Positions 34,201 through 46,714 of a stretch of DNA of 64,000 nucleotides are shown piece after piece. How positions within the stretch are numbered: the stretch's first letter is position 1; every line of letters begins with the position of its first letter. A program made the position numbers and the translations under genes. The notes beneath the pieces were generated by a model, which was not told the origin of the DNA, searched no databases, and saw only the letters and a list, made by a program, of their open reading frames with translations. Source of the DNA: Siderastrea siderea (taxonomy: Eukaryota > Cnidaria > Anthozoa > Scleractinia > Rhizangiidae); contig OZ034974.1 of NCBI GenBank assembly GCA_964030785.1, forward strand, positions 47,998,355 to 48,062,354, in the 5' to 3' direction.

Positions 34201-37200
34201 TGTAAGGTAATCATTAGCACATTACACATGTAAGGTAATCATTAGCACATTACACATGTAAGGTAATCATTAGCACATTACACATGTAAGGTAATCATTA
34301 GCATATTACACATGTAAGGTAATCATTAGCATATTACACATGTAAGGTAATCATTAGCATATTACACATGTAAGGTAATCATTAGCACATTACACATGTA
34401 AGGTAATCATTAGCACATTACAAGGTAAGGTAATCATTAGCACATTACACATGTAAGGTAATCATTAGCACATTACACATGTAAGGTTATCATTTAAGCA
34501 CATTACACATGTAAGGTAATCATTAGCACATTACACATGTAAGGTAATCATTAGCACATTACACATGTAAGGTAATCATTAGCATATTACACATGTAAGG
34601 TAATCATTAGCACATTACACATGTAAGGTAATCATTAGCACATTACACATGTAAGGTAATCATTAGCACATTACACATGTAAGGTAATCATTAGCACATT
34701 ACACATGTAAGGTAATCATTAGCATATTACACATGTAAGGTAATCATTAGCACATTACACATGTAAGGTAATCATTAGCACATTACACATGTAAGGTAAT
34801 CATTAACACATTACACATGTAAGGTAATCATTAGCATATTACACATGTAAGGTAATCATTAGCACATTACACATGTAAGGTAATCATTAGCACATTACAC
34901 ATGTAAGGTAATCATTAGCATATTACACATGTAAGGTAATCATTAGCATATTGCACATGTAAGGTAATCATTAGCACATTACACATGTAAGGTAATCATT
35001 AGCATATTACACATGTAAGGTAATCATTAGCATATTACACATGTAAGGTAATCATTAGCACATTACACATGTAAGGTAATCATTAGCACATTACACATGT
35101 AAGGTAATCATTAGCATATTACACATGTAAGGTAATCATTAGCATATTGCACATGTAAGGTAATCATTAGCACATTACACATGTAAGGTAATCATTAGCA
35201 TATTACACATGTAAGGTAATCATTAGCATATTACACATGTAAGGTAATCATTAGCACATTACACATGTAAGGTAATCATTAGCACATTACACATGTAAGG
35301 TAATCATTAGCACAATTACACATGTAAGGTAATCATTAGCATATTGCACATGTAAGGTAATCATTAGCATATTACACATGTAAGGTAATCATTAGCACAT
35401 TACACATGTAAGGTAATCATTAGCATATTGCACATGTAAGGTAATCATTAGCATATTACACATGTAAGGTAATCATTAGCACATTACACATGTAAGGTAA
35501 TCATTAGCACATTACACATGTAAGGTAATCATTAGCACATTACACATGTAAGGTAATCATTAGCATTAGCATATTACACATGTAATCATTGGCACATTAC
35601 ACATGTAAGGTAATCATTAACACATTACACATGTAAGGTAATCATTAGCATATTACACATGTAAGGTAATCATTAGCATATTACACATGTAAGGTAATCA
35701 TTAACACATTACACATGTAAGGTAATCATTAGCACATTACACATGTAAGGTAATCATTAGCATATTACACATGTAAGGTAATCATTAGCACATTACACAT
35801 GTAAGGTAATCATTAGCACATTACACATGTAAGGTAATCATTAGCACATTACACATGTAAGGTAATCATTAGCATATTACACATGTAAGGTAATCATTAG
35901 CACATTACACATGTAAGGTAATCATTAGCACATTACACATGTAAGGTAATCATTAGCACATTACACATGTAAGGTAATCATTAGCACATTACACATGTAA
36001 GGTAATCATTAGCATATTACACATGTAAGGTAATCATTAGCATATTACACATGTAAGGTAATCATTAGCACATTACACATGTAAGGTAATCATTAGCATA
36101 TTACACATGTAAGGTAATCATTAGCACATTACACATGTAAGGTAATCATTAGCACATTACACATGTAAGGTAATCATTAGCATATTACACATGTAAGGTA
36201 ATCATTAGCATATTACACATGTAAGGTAATCATTAGCACATTACACATGTAAGGTAATCATTAGCACATTACACATGTAAGGTAATCATTAGCACATTAC
36301 ACATGTAAGGTAATCATTAGCATTAGCATATTACACATGTAATCATTGGCACATTACACATGTAAGGTAATCATTAACACATTACACATGTAAGGTAATC
36401 ATTAGCATATTACACATGTAAGGTAATCATTAGCACATTTAACACATGTAAGGTAATCATTAGCACATTACACATGTAAGGTAATCATTAGCATATTACA
36501 CATGTAAGGTAATCATTAGCATATTGCACATGTAAGGTAATCATTAGCACATTACACATGTAAGGTAATCATTAGCACATTACACATGTAAGGTAATCAT
36601 TAGCATATTACACATGTAAGGTAATCATTAGCATATTGCACATGTAAGGTAATCATTAGCACATTACACATGTAAGGTAATCATTAGCATATTACACATG
36701 TAAGGTAATCATTAGCATATTACACATGTAAGGTAATCATTAGCACATTACACATGTAAGGTAATCATTAGCACATTACACATGTAAGGTAATCATTAGC
36801 ACATTACACATGTAAGGTAATCATTAGCATATTGCACATGTAAGGTAATCATTAGCATATTACACATGTAAGGTAATCATTAGCACATTACACATGTAAG
36901 GTAATCATTAGCACATTACAAATGTAAGGTAATCATTAGCATATTGCACATGTAAGGTAATCATTAGCACATTACACATGTAAGGTAATCATTAGCATAT
37001 TACACATGTAAGGTAATCATTAGCACATTACACATGTAAGGTAATCATTAGCACATTACACATGTAAGGTAATCATTAGCACATTACACATGTAAGGTAA
37101 TCATTAGCATATTACACATGTAAGGTAATCATTAGCACATTACACATTTAAGGTAATCATTAACACATTACACATGTAAGGTAATCATTAGCACATTACA

Positions 37201-39815
37201 CATGTAAGGTAATCATTAGCATATTACACATGTAAGGTAATCATTAACACATTACACATGTAAGGTAATCATTAGCACATTACACATGTAAGGTAATCAT
37301 TAGCATATTACACATGTAAGGTAATCATTAGCACATTACACATGTAAGGTAATCATTAGCACCTTACACATGTAAGGTAATCATTAGCACATTACACATG
37401 TAAGGTAATCATTAGCATATTACACATGTAAGGTAATCATTAGCACATTACACATGTAAGGTAATCATTAGCATATTACACATGTAAGGTAATCATTAGC
37501 ACATTACACATGTAAGGTAATCATTAGCATATTACACATGTAAGGTAATCATTAGCACATTACACATGTAAGGTAATCATTAGCACATTACACATGTAAG
37601 GTAATCATTAGCACATTACACATGTAAGGTAATCATTAGCACATTACACATGTAAGGTAATCATTAGCACATTACACATGTAAGGTAATCATTAGCATAT
37701 TACACATGTAAGGTAATCATTAGCTCATTACACATGTAAGGTAATCATTAGCACATTACACATGTAAGGTAATCATTAGCACATTACACATGTAAGGTAA
37801 TCATTAGCACATTACACATGTAAGGTAATCATTAGCACATTACACATGTAAGGTAATCATTAGCATATTACACATGTAAGGTAATCATTAGCATATTACA
37901 CATGTAAGGTAATCATTAGCATATTACACATGTAAGGTAATCATTAGCACATTACACATGTAAGGTAATCATTAGCATATTACACATGTAAGGTAATCAT
38001 TAGCATATTACACATGTAAGGTAATCATTAGCATATTACACATGTAAGGTAATCATTAGCATATTACACATGTAAGGTAATCATTAGCATATTACACATG
38101 TAAGGTAATCATTAACACATTACACATGTAAGGTAATCATAAGCATATTACACATGTAAGGTAATCATTAGCACATTACACATGTAAGGTAATCATGAGC
38201 ACATTACACATGTAAGGTAATCATTAGCACATTACACATGCAAGGTAATCATTAGCATATTACACATGTAAGGTAATCATTAGCATATTGCACATGTAAG
38301 GTAATCATTAGCACATTACACATGTAAGGTAATCATTAGCACATTACACATGTAAGGTAATCATTAGCATATTACACATGTAAGGTAATCATTAGCATAT
38401 TACACATGTAAGGTAATCATTAGCATATTACACATGTAAGGTAATCATTAGCATATTACACATGTAAGGTAATCATTAGCATATTACACATGTAAGGTAA
38501 TCATTAACACATTACACATGTAAGGTAATCATAAGCATATTACACATGTAAGGTAATCATTAGCACATTACACATGTAAGGTAATCATGAGCACATTACA
38601 CATGTAAGGTAATCATTAGCACATTACACATGCAAGGTAATCATTAGCATATTACACATGTAAGGTAATCATTAGCATATTGCACATGTAAGGTAATCAT
38701 TAGCACATTACACATGTAAGGTAATCATTAGCACATTACACATGTAAGGTAATCATTAGCATATTACACATGTAAGGTAATCATTAGCACATTACACATG
38801 TAAGGTAATCATTAGCACATTACACATGTAAGGTAATCATTAGCATATTACACATGTAAGGTAATCATTAACACATTACACATGTAAGGTAACCATTAGC
38901 ATATTACACATGTAAGGTAATCATTAGCATATTACACATGTAAGGTAATCATTAGCATATTACACATGTAAGGTAATCATTAGCACATTACACATGTAAG
39001 GTAATCATTAGCACATTACACATGTAAGGTAATCATTAGCATATTGCACATGTAAGGTAATCATTAGCATATTACACATGTAAGGTAATCATTAGCACAT
39101 TACACATGTAAGGTAATCATTAGCACATTACACATGTAAGGTAATCATTAACACATTACACATGTAAGGTAATCATTAGCACATTACACATGTAAGGTAA
39201 TCATTAGCATATTGCACATGTAAGGTAATCATTAGCACATTACACATGTAAGGTAATCATTAACACATTACACATGTAAGGTAATCATTAGCATATTACA
39301 CATGTAAGGTAATCATTAGCACATTACACATGTAAGGTAATCATTTAAGCACATTACACATGTAAGGTAATCATTAGCACATTACACATGTAAGGTAATC
39401 ATTAGCATATTGCACATGTAAGGTAATCATTAGCACATTACACATGTAAGGTAATCATTAGCACATTACACATGTAAGGTAATCATTAGCACATTACACA
39501 TGTAAGGTAATCATTAGCATATTACACATGTAAGGTAATCATTAGCACATTACACATGTAAGGTAATCATTAGCACATTACACATGTAAGGTAATCATTA
39601 GCACATTACACATGTAAGGTAATCATTAACACATTACACATGTAAGGTAATCATTAGCACATTACACATGTAAGGTAATCATTAGCACATTACACATGTA
39701 AGGTAATCATTAGCACATTACACATGTAAGGTAATCATTAGCACATTACACATGTAAGGTAATCATTAGCATATTACACATGTAAGGTAATCATTAGCAT
39801 ATTGCACAGGTAAGT
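31221..39815 (+). repeat. 28-bp satellite array, about 300 copies
   Basis: The unit is ACATTACACATGTAAGGTAA plus TCATTAGC. The array runs 8.6 kb, about 307 units at 28 bp. Frequent variants are CACATT/CATATT, TTACAC/TTGCAC and TTAGC/TTAAC. Rarer ones (ACAAGGTAAGG, TTTAAGC, CACAATTAC, a deletion unit TGTAATCATTGGC) mark longer duplications within the array. Stops in every frame exclude coding. It stops sharply near 39815, with degenerate last units (GCACAGGTAAGTTAATG). Confidence 0.98.
32991..35560 (+). repeat. 1,430-bp higher-order duplication inside the satellite
   Basis: Three rare variants recur at the same distance: ACAAGGTAAGG (32991, 34421), GTAAGGTTATCATTTAAGC (33051, 34481) and CACAATTACA (33881, 35311). 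Each pair is 1,430 bp apart, or 51 units plus 2 bp. This shows a block copied as a whole. Confidence 0.9.
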
Positions 39816-41216
39816 TAATGAGTATGCAAGCGGTGAGTCGACACGACTGCCGAGTGGAAATAAAGTTCATCGTTGAGCTTTACAGAAGGCATATAGCGCA
39901 GAGAAGAATAACTTTTATCTCCTTAAAATGACCTGCCTATGAACAGATTTGGGGGTATAGTCATTGTCTTAAGCCGCAGTTTCAGTTAGACCTTGTTTAA
40001 ATAACCGGTCCATAAAGGTTAAGATTCCTCTATCGTCAGATTAATTCATGAGCGACAGAGCCGAGTAGAGTATGTGGAGATCATGTTGTGCACCGTTGGT
40101 GTGCACAGTTTAACCCAAGTTTACATGTTTGACTGATTAAAATCTCCCGTCATTGATTTCTCACTACTTAGAGAGATTTTTCCAAGATTAAATACAGCGG
40201 ACATTTTTAGCTAGAGGGTTAAATTAGTTTTACAATTTACAATTAACCATGCTCAGACAAAAGGAGACGTCTCCTGAAATTAAAACAAAGTTAGATGCAA
40301 GCCCCAAATATATTATGTAATATTCCAATATTATTTGCAGTTTCCCGAATAATTTCTAGAGGCTCCCGATTCCCGGCAATATCTTCAGATTCCCGAATAA
40401 ATTTTGCCTTTCTCCCGAAACAGACTGATTCTAAGAGTTGGCACTCCCCGTTGATATTTTCCAACTCCTTATACCACCCCCTCCCGCTTAAATTTAGCTT
40501 TACGTAAGTTGTAAGAGCTTATTAGCCTGTATAATAACCTTATATGGTAGTGCCAAAATTGCTTTTACTCCCATGAATACGCATATGTTCTTATTAAAGT
40601 CCTTTGCCAAATCATCTATTTCAGATCCTTAACATTGTAGGTCCTCTAAAACACTTCATAAAAACACTTCATATGACCACACAATTATTCATTTTTATCT
40701 CTTTGAATGATGAAACTCCATGTGATTCCTGATTTTCAGTGGCATCATTTGCGGCGCAGGATCATTTCCGGAGACAGACTCGTTTATTGACAGCTTCCCT
40801 CGTGCAGTTCCACACGATACTCTTTTCACAGATCATTGATCGACAGTCGATCGCATTTCTAAACCCTAGAAATCGCTAATACTCGCTGTTTAGAGGCACA
40901 ATGACGACAAAACGCAACGATTGAGGTACGATTATGTTTATTTTGAACTTAAATGTAAATATTTTTCGCAGCATTTCACGTTATTAGAAACCTTTCGACG
41001 GTCACACAGTTTGTGTGGGCTCCCTGTGGCTAAACTAACATCAGTGTGTAACATTCCCCGCTATTCCTGTGGCTTGTCGCCAAATTTCCTCTTGAGTGTT
41101 CGACCAGGTATTCTCTTAAGTTGACTTTAGTTTCGTTTCTAGCTTTCCAATCTTCCAATCTATGGATCGTTTCAATACACAAACAGAAAAACGACGTGAC
41201 CAACATTGCAATACCT
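39816..41216. other. spacer between satellite and retrotransposon, no gene seen
   Basis: No supported gene. CCCGAATAA/TCCCGATTCCCG words near 40340-40420 are low-complexity. Frames of 60-70 codons have no features. Confidence 0.5.
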
Positions 41217-41221
41217 AAAAT

Positions 41222-41388
41222 TGTAGTGTTCGTGAAGTATATTCCAGTATATCGTACACGAAGTATTTAGGCGCGCAAAGCATGTATGTAAAGGGATTAT
41301 TAAAGCATGGCGGATTAGATTCGAGTCTGTATTATTTGCGTGCAATAATCTTGTTCCATCGGTTTAAATACGACGTTGGAATACGACA
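41222..41388 (+). repeat. left LTR
   Basis: 167 bp, starting TGTAGTGTTCGTGAAGTATA and ending GTTGGAATACGACA. It has no obvious TATA box. A short LTR of this size is common in metazoan gypsy elements. Confidence 0.95.
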
Positions 41389-41390
41389 TC

Positions 41391-41408
41391 TGGCGACGAG
41401 AATCAAGT
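41391..41408 (+). promoter_or_regulatory. primer binding site
   Basis: TGGCGACGAGAATCAAG begins with TGG two bases after the LTR end, as expected for pairing with the CCA end of a tRNA. I cannot name the tRNA without a search. Confidence 0.7.
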
Positions 41409-41430
41409 TTAAGTCCCAACCGATCGAGCA

Positions 41431-44400
41431 ATGGCATCAATAAAGATAGATGACCTCTCCAGCGTGAAACCGTTCGATCCTCATGGCGACCCTTCGAATG
41501 CTGGGCGGCGTTGGCAACGATGGATCAAAAGTTTTACACTGTACGCCGACAGCAAAGGCCTCATCATCCAAGCAGACAAAGATGATAACAAAGTCCAGAG
41601 GAGAGCTCTACTTCTTCACTCAGCCGGTGAAGACGTCCAAGAAATATTCGAAACGTTGGCCGACACGGGCGGGATAAAAGATTACGCAAAAGCTGAGAAA
41701 GCCTTAAATGACTACTTCATCCCGAAAGTAAATTCGACATACCAGAACCACGTTTTCCGCAGCATGGAGCAGCACGATGGCGAAACTGTAGCCCAATTTG
41801 TGACTAGATTAAGAAGAGTGGTTAAAGATTGTGATTATGGCGAGCAAGCTGAAAATCAGATACGAGATCAAGTTGTCCAGCGTTGCAAATCACATGACTT
41901 ACGGAGGAAATTGCTAGAAAAGGGAGAGAAGCTAACCCTGGAGCTCCTACTTTCGACGGCCGCAAACCATGAGCGTGTCCAATCGCAGTTGCAGAGTATG
42001 GAGAGTGGAAAGAATGATGTGAACGCGGTGCGTGAGAAGCAGCCAGACAAAACAAAGGAGTCAACCAGTGGAACTACAAAGCATGCATGCTACAGATGTG
42101 GGAATGTGGGTCATTTTGGACGAGACCCTGAATGCCCTGCCAAAGGAAAAACCTGCCATAAGTGTGGAGGAGCTGACCATTTTGGTGCCCAGTGTCAGAC
42201 AAAGAAAGGAGCCAAACCTCCCAAACCTAGACGTGGAGGAAAGCCAACTGGAAAGAACCAGAAGAGGAAATCAGTCAGGTACGTGGAACGTGAAAGAGAG
42301 GAAGATGAGTATGCATTTGCTGTGAATTCTGTTGCACCACCTGAGGAAATAAATGTAACTGTGGGCGGAGTTGTAGTTGCTATGTTGATTGATTCGGGTG
42401 CAAGCACCAATGTCATTGACAAAAATCTGTGGTTAAAGTTGAAGCAAGAAAAGGTTAAGTGTGCGTCTAAGAAGAGTGATAAGAAGCTTTATGCATATGG
42501 CAGTGACCAGCCACTGAAAGTTCTTGGAACATTCTCAGCGTCAGTAAAAGCAGGCAAAAATGAAGTAGAAGCTGAATTTGCTGTTATTGATGGAAAAGGG
42601 GCAGCACTGCTGGGAAGGGAAACTGCCATACAGCTGGGTGTGTTGAAATTAGGCATCCCACTTTATTCAGTGACATCTAAGGAAACAATCATGTCTGATT
42701 ACAAAGAAATCTTTGAAGGTGTAGGAAAGTTGAAAGATTACCAAGTTAAGTTGTATGTGGATCCAAACGTACCTCCTGTGGCGCAACCAGTCAGGCGCAC
42801 TCCATTTAGTCTTCGAGACAAGGTTAAAGAGAAGGTTGAAGAACTTGTAGCTATGGACATAATTGAACCGGTAGAGGGCCCAACCCCGTGGGTTAGTCCA
42901 GTCGTAGTGGTACCAAAGCAGAATGATGAAATACGTTTGTGTGTAGACATGCGAAGGGCCAATGAAGCCATCATCAGGGAACGCTACCCCATACCTACTG
43001 TAGATGAAGTGCTCCAAAACCTTAACCAAAGCACTGTGTTCAGTAAACTTGACCTGAAGTGGGGTTATCATCAGTTGGAACTCCGTCCAGATTCCAGAAG
43101 CATCACAACCTTCACTACACACTGTGGGTTATACCGGTACAAGCGCCTTATGTTTGGCATAAGTTCGGCTCCAGAAGTGTACCAGCATGTCATCCAACAA
43201 GCATTACAAGATTGCGAAGGTGTTGCCAACATTTCAGATGACATCATTGTTCATGGAAGGAACACTGAAGAACACGACAAGAGATTGCAACGAGTCTTGG
43301 AGAGGCTGAAAGAGAAGAATCTAACGTTGAATGCAGGGAAGTGCAGATTTCACATGACCCAAATGGTGTTCATGGGGCTAGTGCTAACCAATAATGGTAT
43401 TGGTCCTGCCGAAGACAAGGTGAAAGCCATTGTGGATGCAAGAGAACCACAGAGTGCCTCTGAAGTCAGAAGTTTCCTGGGATTGGCAAACTACAATGCT
43501 CGATTTATCCCAGACTTTGCTACAGTTGCTGAACCGTTGCGCAGACTAACCAAGAAAGGTGTTCGTTTTGAGTTTGGAGATGAGCAGAGGAAGGCGTTCA
43601 ATGAGCTGAAGATGAGACTATCAAGTGCAGAAACCCTTGGTTATTTCGACAAAGATGCTAAGACACTGATTATAGCGGACGCAAGCCCAGTAGGCCTCGG
43701 CGCAATCCTAATCCAAGAACAGCAAGGCAGGAAAAGAGTCATCAGCTATGCAAGCAAGAGTCTTAGTGATGTAGAACGGCGTTACTCCCAGACCGAAAAA
43801 GAAGCCTTGGCAGTCGTTTGGGCATGCGAACGTTTCCATGTGTACCTGTACGGCATTGAATTCGAACTGTACACAGATCACAAGCCACTGGAAACAATCT
43901 ACTCTAGCAGATCGAAGCCGTGTGCACGAATTGAAAGATGGATTCTGCGATTACAGCCGTACAAGTTCAAAGTTAAATACTTACCTGGAGAGCAGAACAT
44001 TGCTGATCCGTTATCGCGTTTACTTCAAGAAAACAAGCAAGTGGAATCTTCATCTGCTCACAAAGTCTCAGATGAATTTGTCAGATTCGTCGCAGTAACT
44101 GCCACTCCTCGAGCAATGACAACACGTGAAATTGAAGAAGCCTCATCAGAAGACAGAGAATTTGTCGAATTGCATCAGTGCATAAAGAATGGAAACTGGA
44201 AAGGTGACCAGCATAAGCAGTACATACCAGTATGCAGTGAGCTGTGTGTGATTGGAAAGTTGATCCTTCGAGATACCAGGATTGTCATACCAACCAAGTT
44301 GAGACCTCAAGTACTCTCCCTGGCCCATGAAGGACATCCAGGAATTGTCAGCATGAAGCAGAGATTGCGGTCAAAAGTATGGTGGCCGGGAATCGACAGA

Positions 44401-45402
44401 GAAGCTGAAAGATTCTGCAAGACCTGTCATGGTTGTCAGCTTGTAAGCAGTCCATCCAACCCGGAACCAATCAAGTCAACCCCATTACCAAGTGGCCCAT
44501 GGCAAGATCTGGCCATCGACCTGTTAGGCCCATTACCCTCAGGAGACTCTGTTTTAGTTGTCGTCGATTACTTCAGCAGATATTATGAAGTGGAAATCAT
44601 GCGCTCCACAACGTCCGAGAAGATCATAGAACGCTTGGAGAAAATCTTCACCACCCATGGATTACCTTTATCGCTTAGAAGCGACAACGGACCACAGTTT
44701 AGTTCAGACACCTTTGAGCAGTACTTAAAAGACCAAGGCATAGAGCACAGGAAGACCACTCCATTGTGGCCGCAAGCAAATGGAGAAGTAGAAAGACAAA
44801 ACAAGTCCCTGTTAAAGAGAATGAGAATTGCTCAAGCCGAAGGAAAAGAATGGAAGAAGGAGTTGCGCAAGTACTTGGTGGCATATAGATCAACCCCTCA
44901 TACCACCACAGGCGTGAGTCCAGCAGAACTTCTGTTTGGCAGGAAGATGCGTACTAAGTTACCAGAACTAAGAGAGGAGAGCATAGCGAGTGAGATGCGA
45001 GACAGAGATGGTGAAATGAAAGCAAAGGCAAAACAGTATGCAGACAAGAGGAGAAATGCCCAGGAATCAGATCTAACTCCTGGTGACAAAGTTTTGGTAA
45101 GACAAGAGCGGAGAAACAAGTTATCGACACCGTTTGCTCCTGAGCCTTATGATGTTATCTCTAAAAATGGGAACAGTGTTGTTATTGAATCACCAGAAGG
45201 TGTTCAAAGTATGCGGAACACAACCCATGTAAAGAAGTATGAGGAGCCGTCACCGAGCCCGGATGAAACAACTCTGGTGCCAGATGATACAGCCCCCGCG
45301 GAACTGGAGGCAGAACAAGAAAAGGCCAGCAGCCCAGTCGTTTCCAGACCGAGTAGAGTCAGGAAGTTACCTGAGAGATTCAAGGACTTTGATTTGACTT
45401 AG
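41431..45402 (+). CDS. gag-pol polyprotein of the gypsy element
   Basis: 1,323 codons in one frame, starting 43 nt after the left LTR. Domains in order: a gag region (residues 1 to about 215); two zinc knuckles (C220-x2-C-x4-H-x6-C235 and C242-x2-C-x4-H-x4-C255); an aspartic protease with DSGAS at 321-325; a reverse transcriptase with DLKWGYHQ and the catalytic box ISDD (D603, D604); an RNase H starting at D750 (DASPVGLGA) with TEKEALA and YTDHKPLE; an integrase with an HHCC finger (HEGHPG...CKTCHGC) and the triad D1030, D1085, E1121, spaced DD35E. The C-terminal tail is acidic, then basic. Gag and pol are fused without a frameshift. All catalytic residues are present, so it appears competent by sequence. 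Confidence 0.97.
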   Translation: MASIKIDDLSSVKPFDPHGDPSNAGRRWQRWIKSFTLYADSKGLIIQADKDDNKVQRRALLLHSAGEDVQEIFETLADTGGIKDYAKAEKALNDYFIPKVNSTYQNHVFRSMEQHDGETVAQFVTRLRRVVKDCDYGEQAENQIRDQVVQRCKSHDLRRKLLEKGEKLTLELLLSTAANHERVQSQLQSMESGKNDVNAVREKQPDKTKESTSGTTKHACYRCGNVGHFGRDPECPAKGKTCHKCGGADHFGAQCQTKKGAKPPKPRRGGKPTGKNQKRKSVRYVEREREEDEYAFAVNSVAPPEEINVTVGGVVVAMLIDSGASTNVIDKNLWLKLKQEKVKCASKKSDKKLYAYGSDQPLKVLGTFSASVKAGKNEVEAEFAVIDGKGAALLGRETAIQLGVLKLGIPLYSVTSKETIMSDYKEIFEGVGKLKDYQVKLYVDPNVPPVAQPVRRTPFSLRDKVKEKVEELVAMDIIEPVEGPTPWVSPVVVVPKQNDEIRLCVDMRRANEAIIRERYPIPTVDEVLQNLNQSTVFSKLDLKWGYHQLELRPDSRSITTFTTHCGLYRYKRLMFGISSAPEVYQHVIQQALQDCEGVANISDDIIVHGRNTEEHDKRLQRVLERLKEKNLTLNAGKCRFHMTQMVFMGLVLTNNGIGPAEDKVKAIVDAREPQSASEVRSFLGLANYNARFIPDFATVAEPLRRLTKKGVRFEFGDEQRKAFNELKMRLSSAETLGYFDKDAKTLIIADASPVGLGAILIQEQQGRKRVISYASKSLSDVERRYSQTEKEALAVVWACERFHVYLYGIEFELYTDHKPLETIYSSRSKPCARIERWILRLQPYKFKVKYLPGEQNIADPLSRLLQENKQVESSSAHKVSDEFVRFVAVTATPRAMTTREIEEASSEDREFVELHQCIKNGNWKGDQHKQYIPVCSELCVIGKLILRDTRIVIPTKLRPQVLSLAHEGHPGIVSMKQRLRSKVWWPGIDREAERFCKTCHGCQLVSSPSNPEPIKSTPLPSGPWQDLAIDLLGPLPSGDSVLVVVDYFSRYYEVEIMRSTTSEKIIERLEKIFTTHGLPLSLRSDNGPQFSSDTFEQYLKDQGIEHRKTTPLWPQANGEVERQNKSLLKRMRIAQAEGKEWKKELRKYLVAYRSTPHTTTGVSPAELLFGRKMRTKLPELREESIASEMRDRDGEMKAKAKQYADKRRNAQESDLTPGDKVLVRQERRNKLSTPFAPEPYDVISKNGNSVVIESPEGVQSMRNTTHVKKYEEPSPSPDETTLVPDDTAPAELEAEQEKASSPVVSRPSRVRKLPERFKDFDLT

Positions 45403-45644
45403 TGTCATTTTCAAGGACTCTGCCGTGACCTGAGTGTCATTGTTTAAGACTGTGTTATGACCATTATTGACTGTTATGACCATTATTGAATGCTGCAGTC
45501 TAAAGAGAGAGAACTTTGATTCTTGGTTAGCCATAGTTTAAGTTTAAGTTTTATCGGACTGTTAAGTCTGATTGTAATAGTGTTACATTTTCTAAGTTCG
45601 AAGCGTTGATAATTTGCAGCTTATTTACTAAGTTCGTTTACCGG

Positions 45645-45657
45645 AAAAAGGAAGGGA
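45645..45657 (+). promoter_or_regulatory. polypurine tract
   Basis: AAAAAGGAAGGGA directly abuts the right LTR, the expected place for the plus-strand primer. Confidence 0.85.
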
Positions 45658-45824
45658 TGTAGTGTTCGTGAAGTATATTCCAGTATATCGTACACGAAGT
45701 ATTTAGGCGCGCAAAGCATGTATGTAAAGGGATTATTAAAGCATGGCGGATTAGATTCGAGTCTGTATTATTTGCGTGCAATAATCTTGTTCCATCGGTT
45801 TAAATACGACGTTGGAATACGACA
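45658..45824 (+). repeat. right LTR
   Basis: 167 bp, the same as the left LTR at every base I compared. It is followed by the AAAAT target copy. Confidence 0.95.
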
Positions 45825-45917
45825 AAAATAACAATCAATAAATAAATAATAAAACCAGAAAAGCTAGCGGCTATAATTACACTGCAGTAATGAGCTACAA
45901 TAGATTTACTCACCGTA

Positions 45918-46712
45918 CCGTATTTTATCGACGTCTATTTAAAACTCGGCCTCGTAGACCGGGCGTTTATTCGAACCCGGCGATTATTCGGGGCCCCATG
46001 TTTATTTATTAAATGCATTTTTCAGTATTGAAGGTTTATTGAACCAAGAACCACTGATTTCAACAAAAACGTTCAAAAAAATGTGAAGTAATGTCATCAA
46101 TATTGTCTCATCTAAGTGAATCTGGTGAGTTATTTATAAAAAAAAAATCACTGACAGAAACAGTGATTGAACTCTTCTCAAAGTTACGTTTCTCCGTGCA
46201 TGAAACACGGACGAAATGTATCGGTAACTGCTCGACAGCAAACGTACTGTGCAAGCAATTTACAACAAGGTGGTGGCGAGGTTCCTTCTCCATCAGTTCT
46301 GAAAAAGGCAAAATTATGGAACGATTCAGTTGCAAGGAACTGCTGGAGAAACGCTGGAGAGACCCTCGAGATGATCCTTGCTTGATTTACAAGTCCGCAG
46401 AAAAGTTACAACGATTTAAAAGAGATTGACACGATACCTGATGCGTCGTTTCTTTCTTCTGTTTCAGTGAGAAGTACTTTTGTGAAAGGTAGTTTGGTTT
46501 GAATATTAGTGTATAAATTCAAATATAATGGTAGAAAAAGAACTAGTATGCAGTCACGACGCATAATCCTGATTTATAATACCCATCTCGAATAAACCCT
46601 GGGACCTCAAATAAACGGCAGGGGCGTTTATTTTAAACTCGGCCCTGTAGACCCGGCGATTATTGGAACCCGGAGTTTCTTCAAGGTCCGACGTTTAATC
46701 GAGAAAATACGG
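45918..46712. mobile_element. 795-bp DNA element with TA target duplication
   Basis: The ends are CCGTATTTTATCGACG and CGAGAAAATACGG in inverted order. They are flanked by TA on both sides (45916-45917 and 46713-46714). Subterminal phrases such as TTTAAACTCGGCC and GTAGACC-CGGCG recur at both ends. A TA duplication suggests a Tc1/mariner-type or ISL2EU-type mobiliser. The frame at 46091-46429 has no recognisable transposase motif. Confidence 0.65.
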
Positions 46713-46714
46713 TA

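Larger units (their letters stand above)
41222..45824 (+). mobile_element. complete Ty3/gypsy LTR retrotransposon
   Basis: The element is 4,603 bp with 167-bp LTRs (41222-41388 and 45658-45824) that look identical. It has 5'-TG...CA-3' ends and a 5-bp target duplication, AAAAT (41217-41221 and 45825-45829). It holds one uninterrupted gag-pol frame, a primer site 2 nt after the left LTR and a purine tract before the right LTR. Identical LTRs and an open frame mean a very recent insertion. The gene order RT-RNase H-integrase identifies Ty3/gypsy. Confidence 0.97.

Noticed and set aside
31221..39815. Regular repeats of 28 bp, first considered as a CRISPR array
   Set aside because: There are no unique spacers. 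Units are directly adjacent, the host is eukaryotic and no cas gene is near. It is a tandem satellite.
46091..46429. 112-codon frame as a transposase
   Set aside because: No catalytic or DNA-binding motif could be seen, and it lies in a non-autonomous element.
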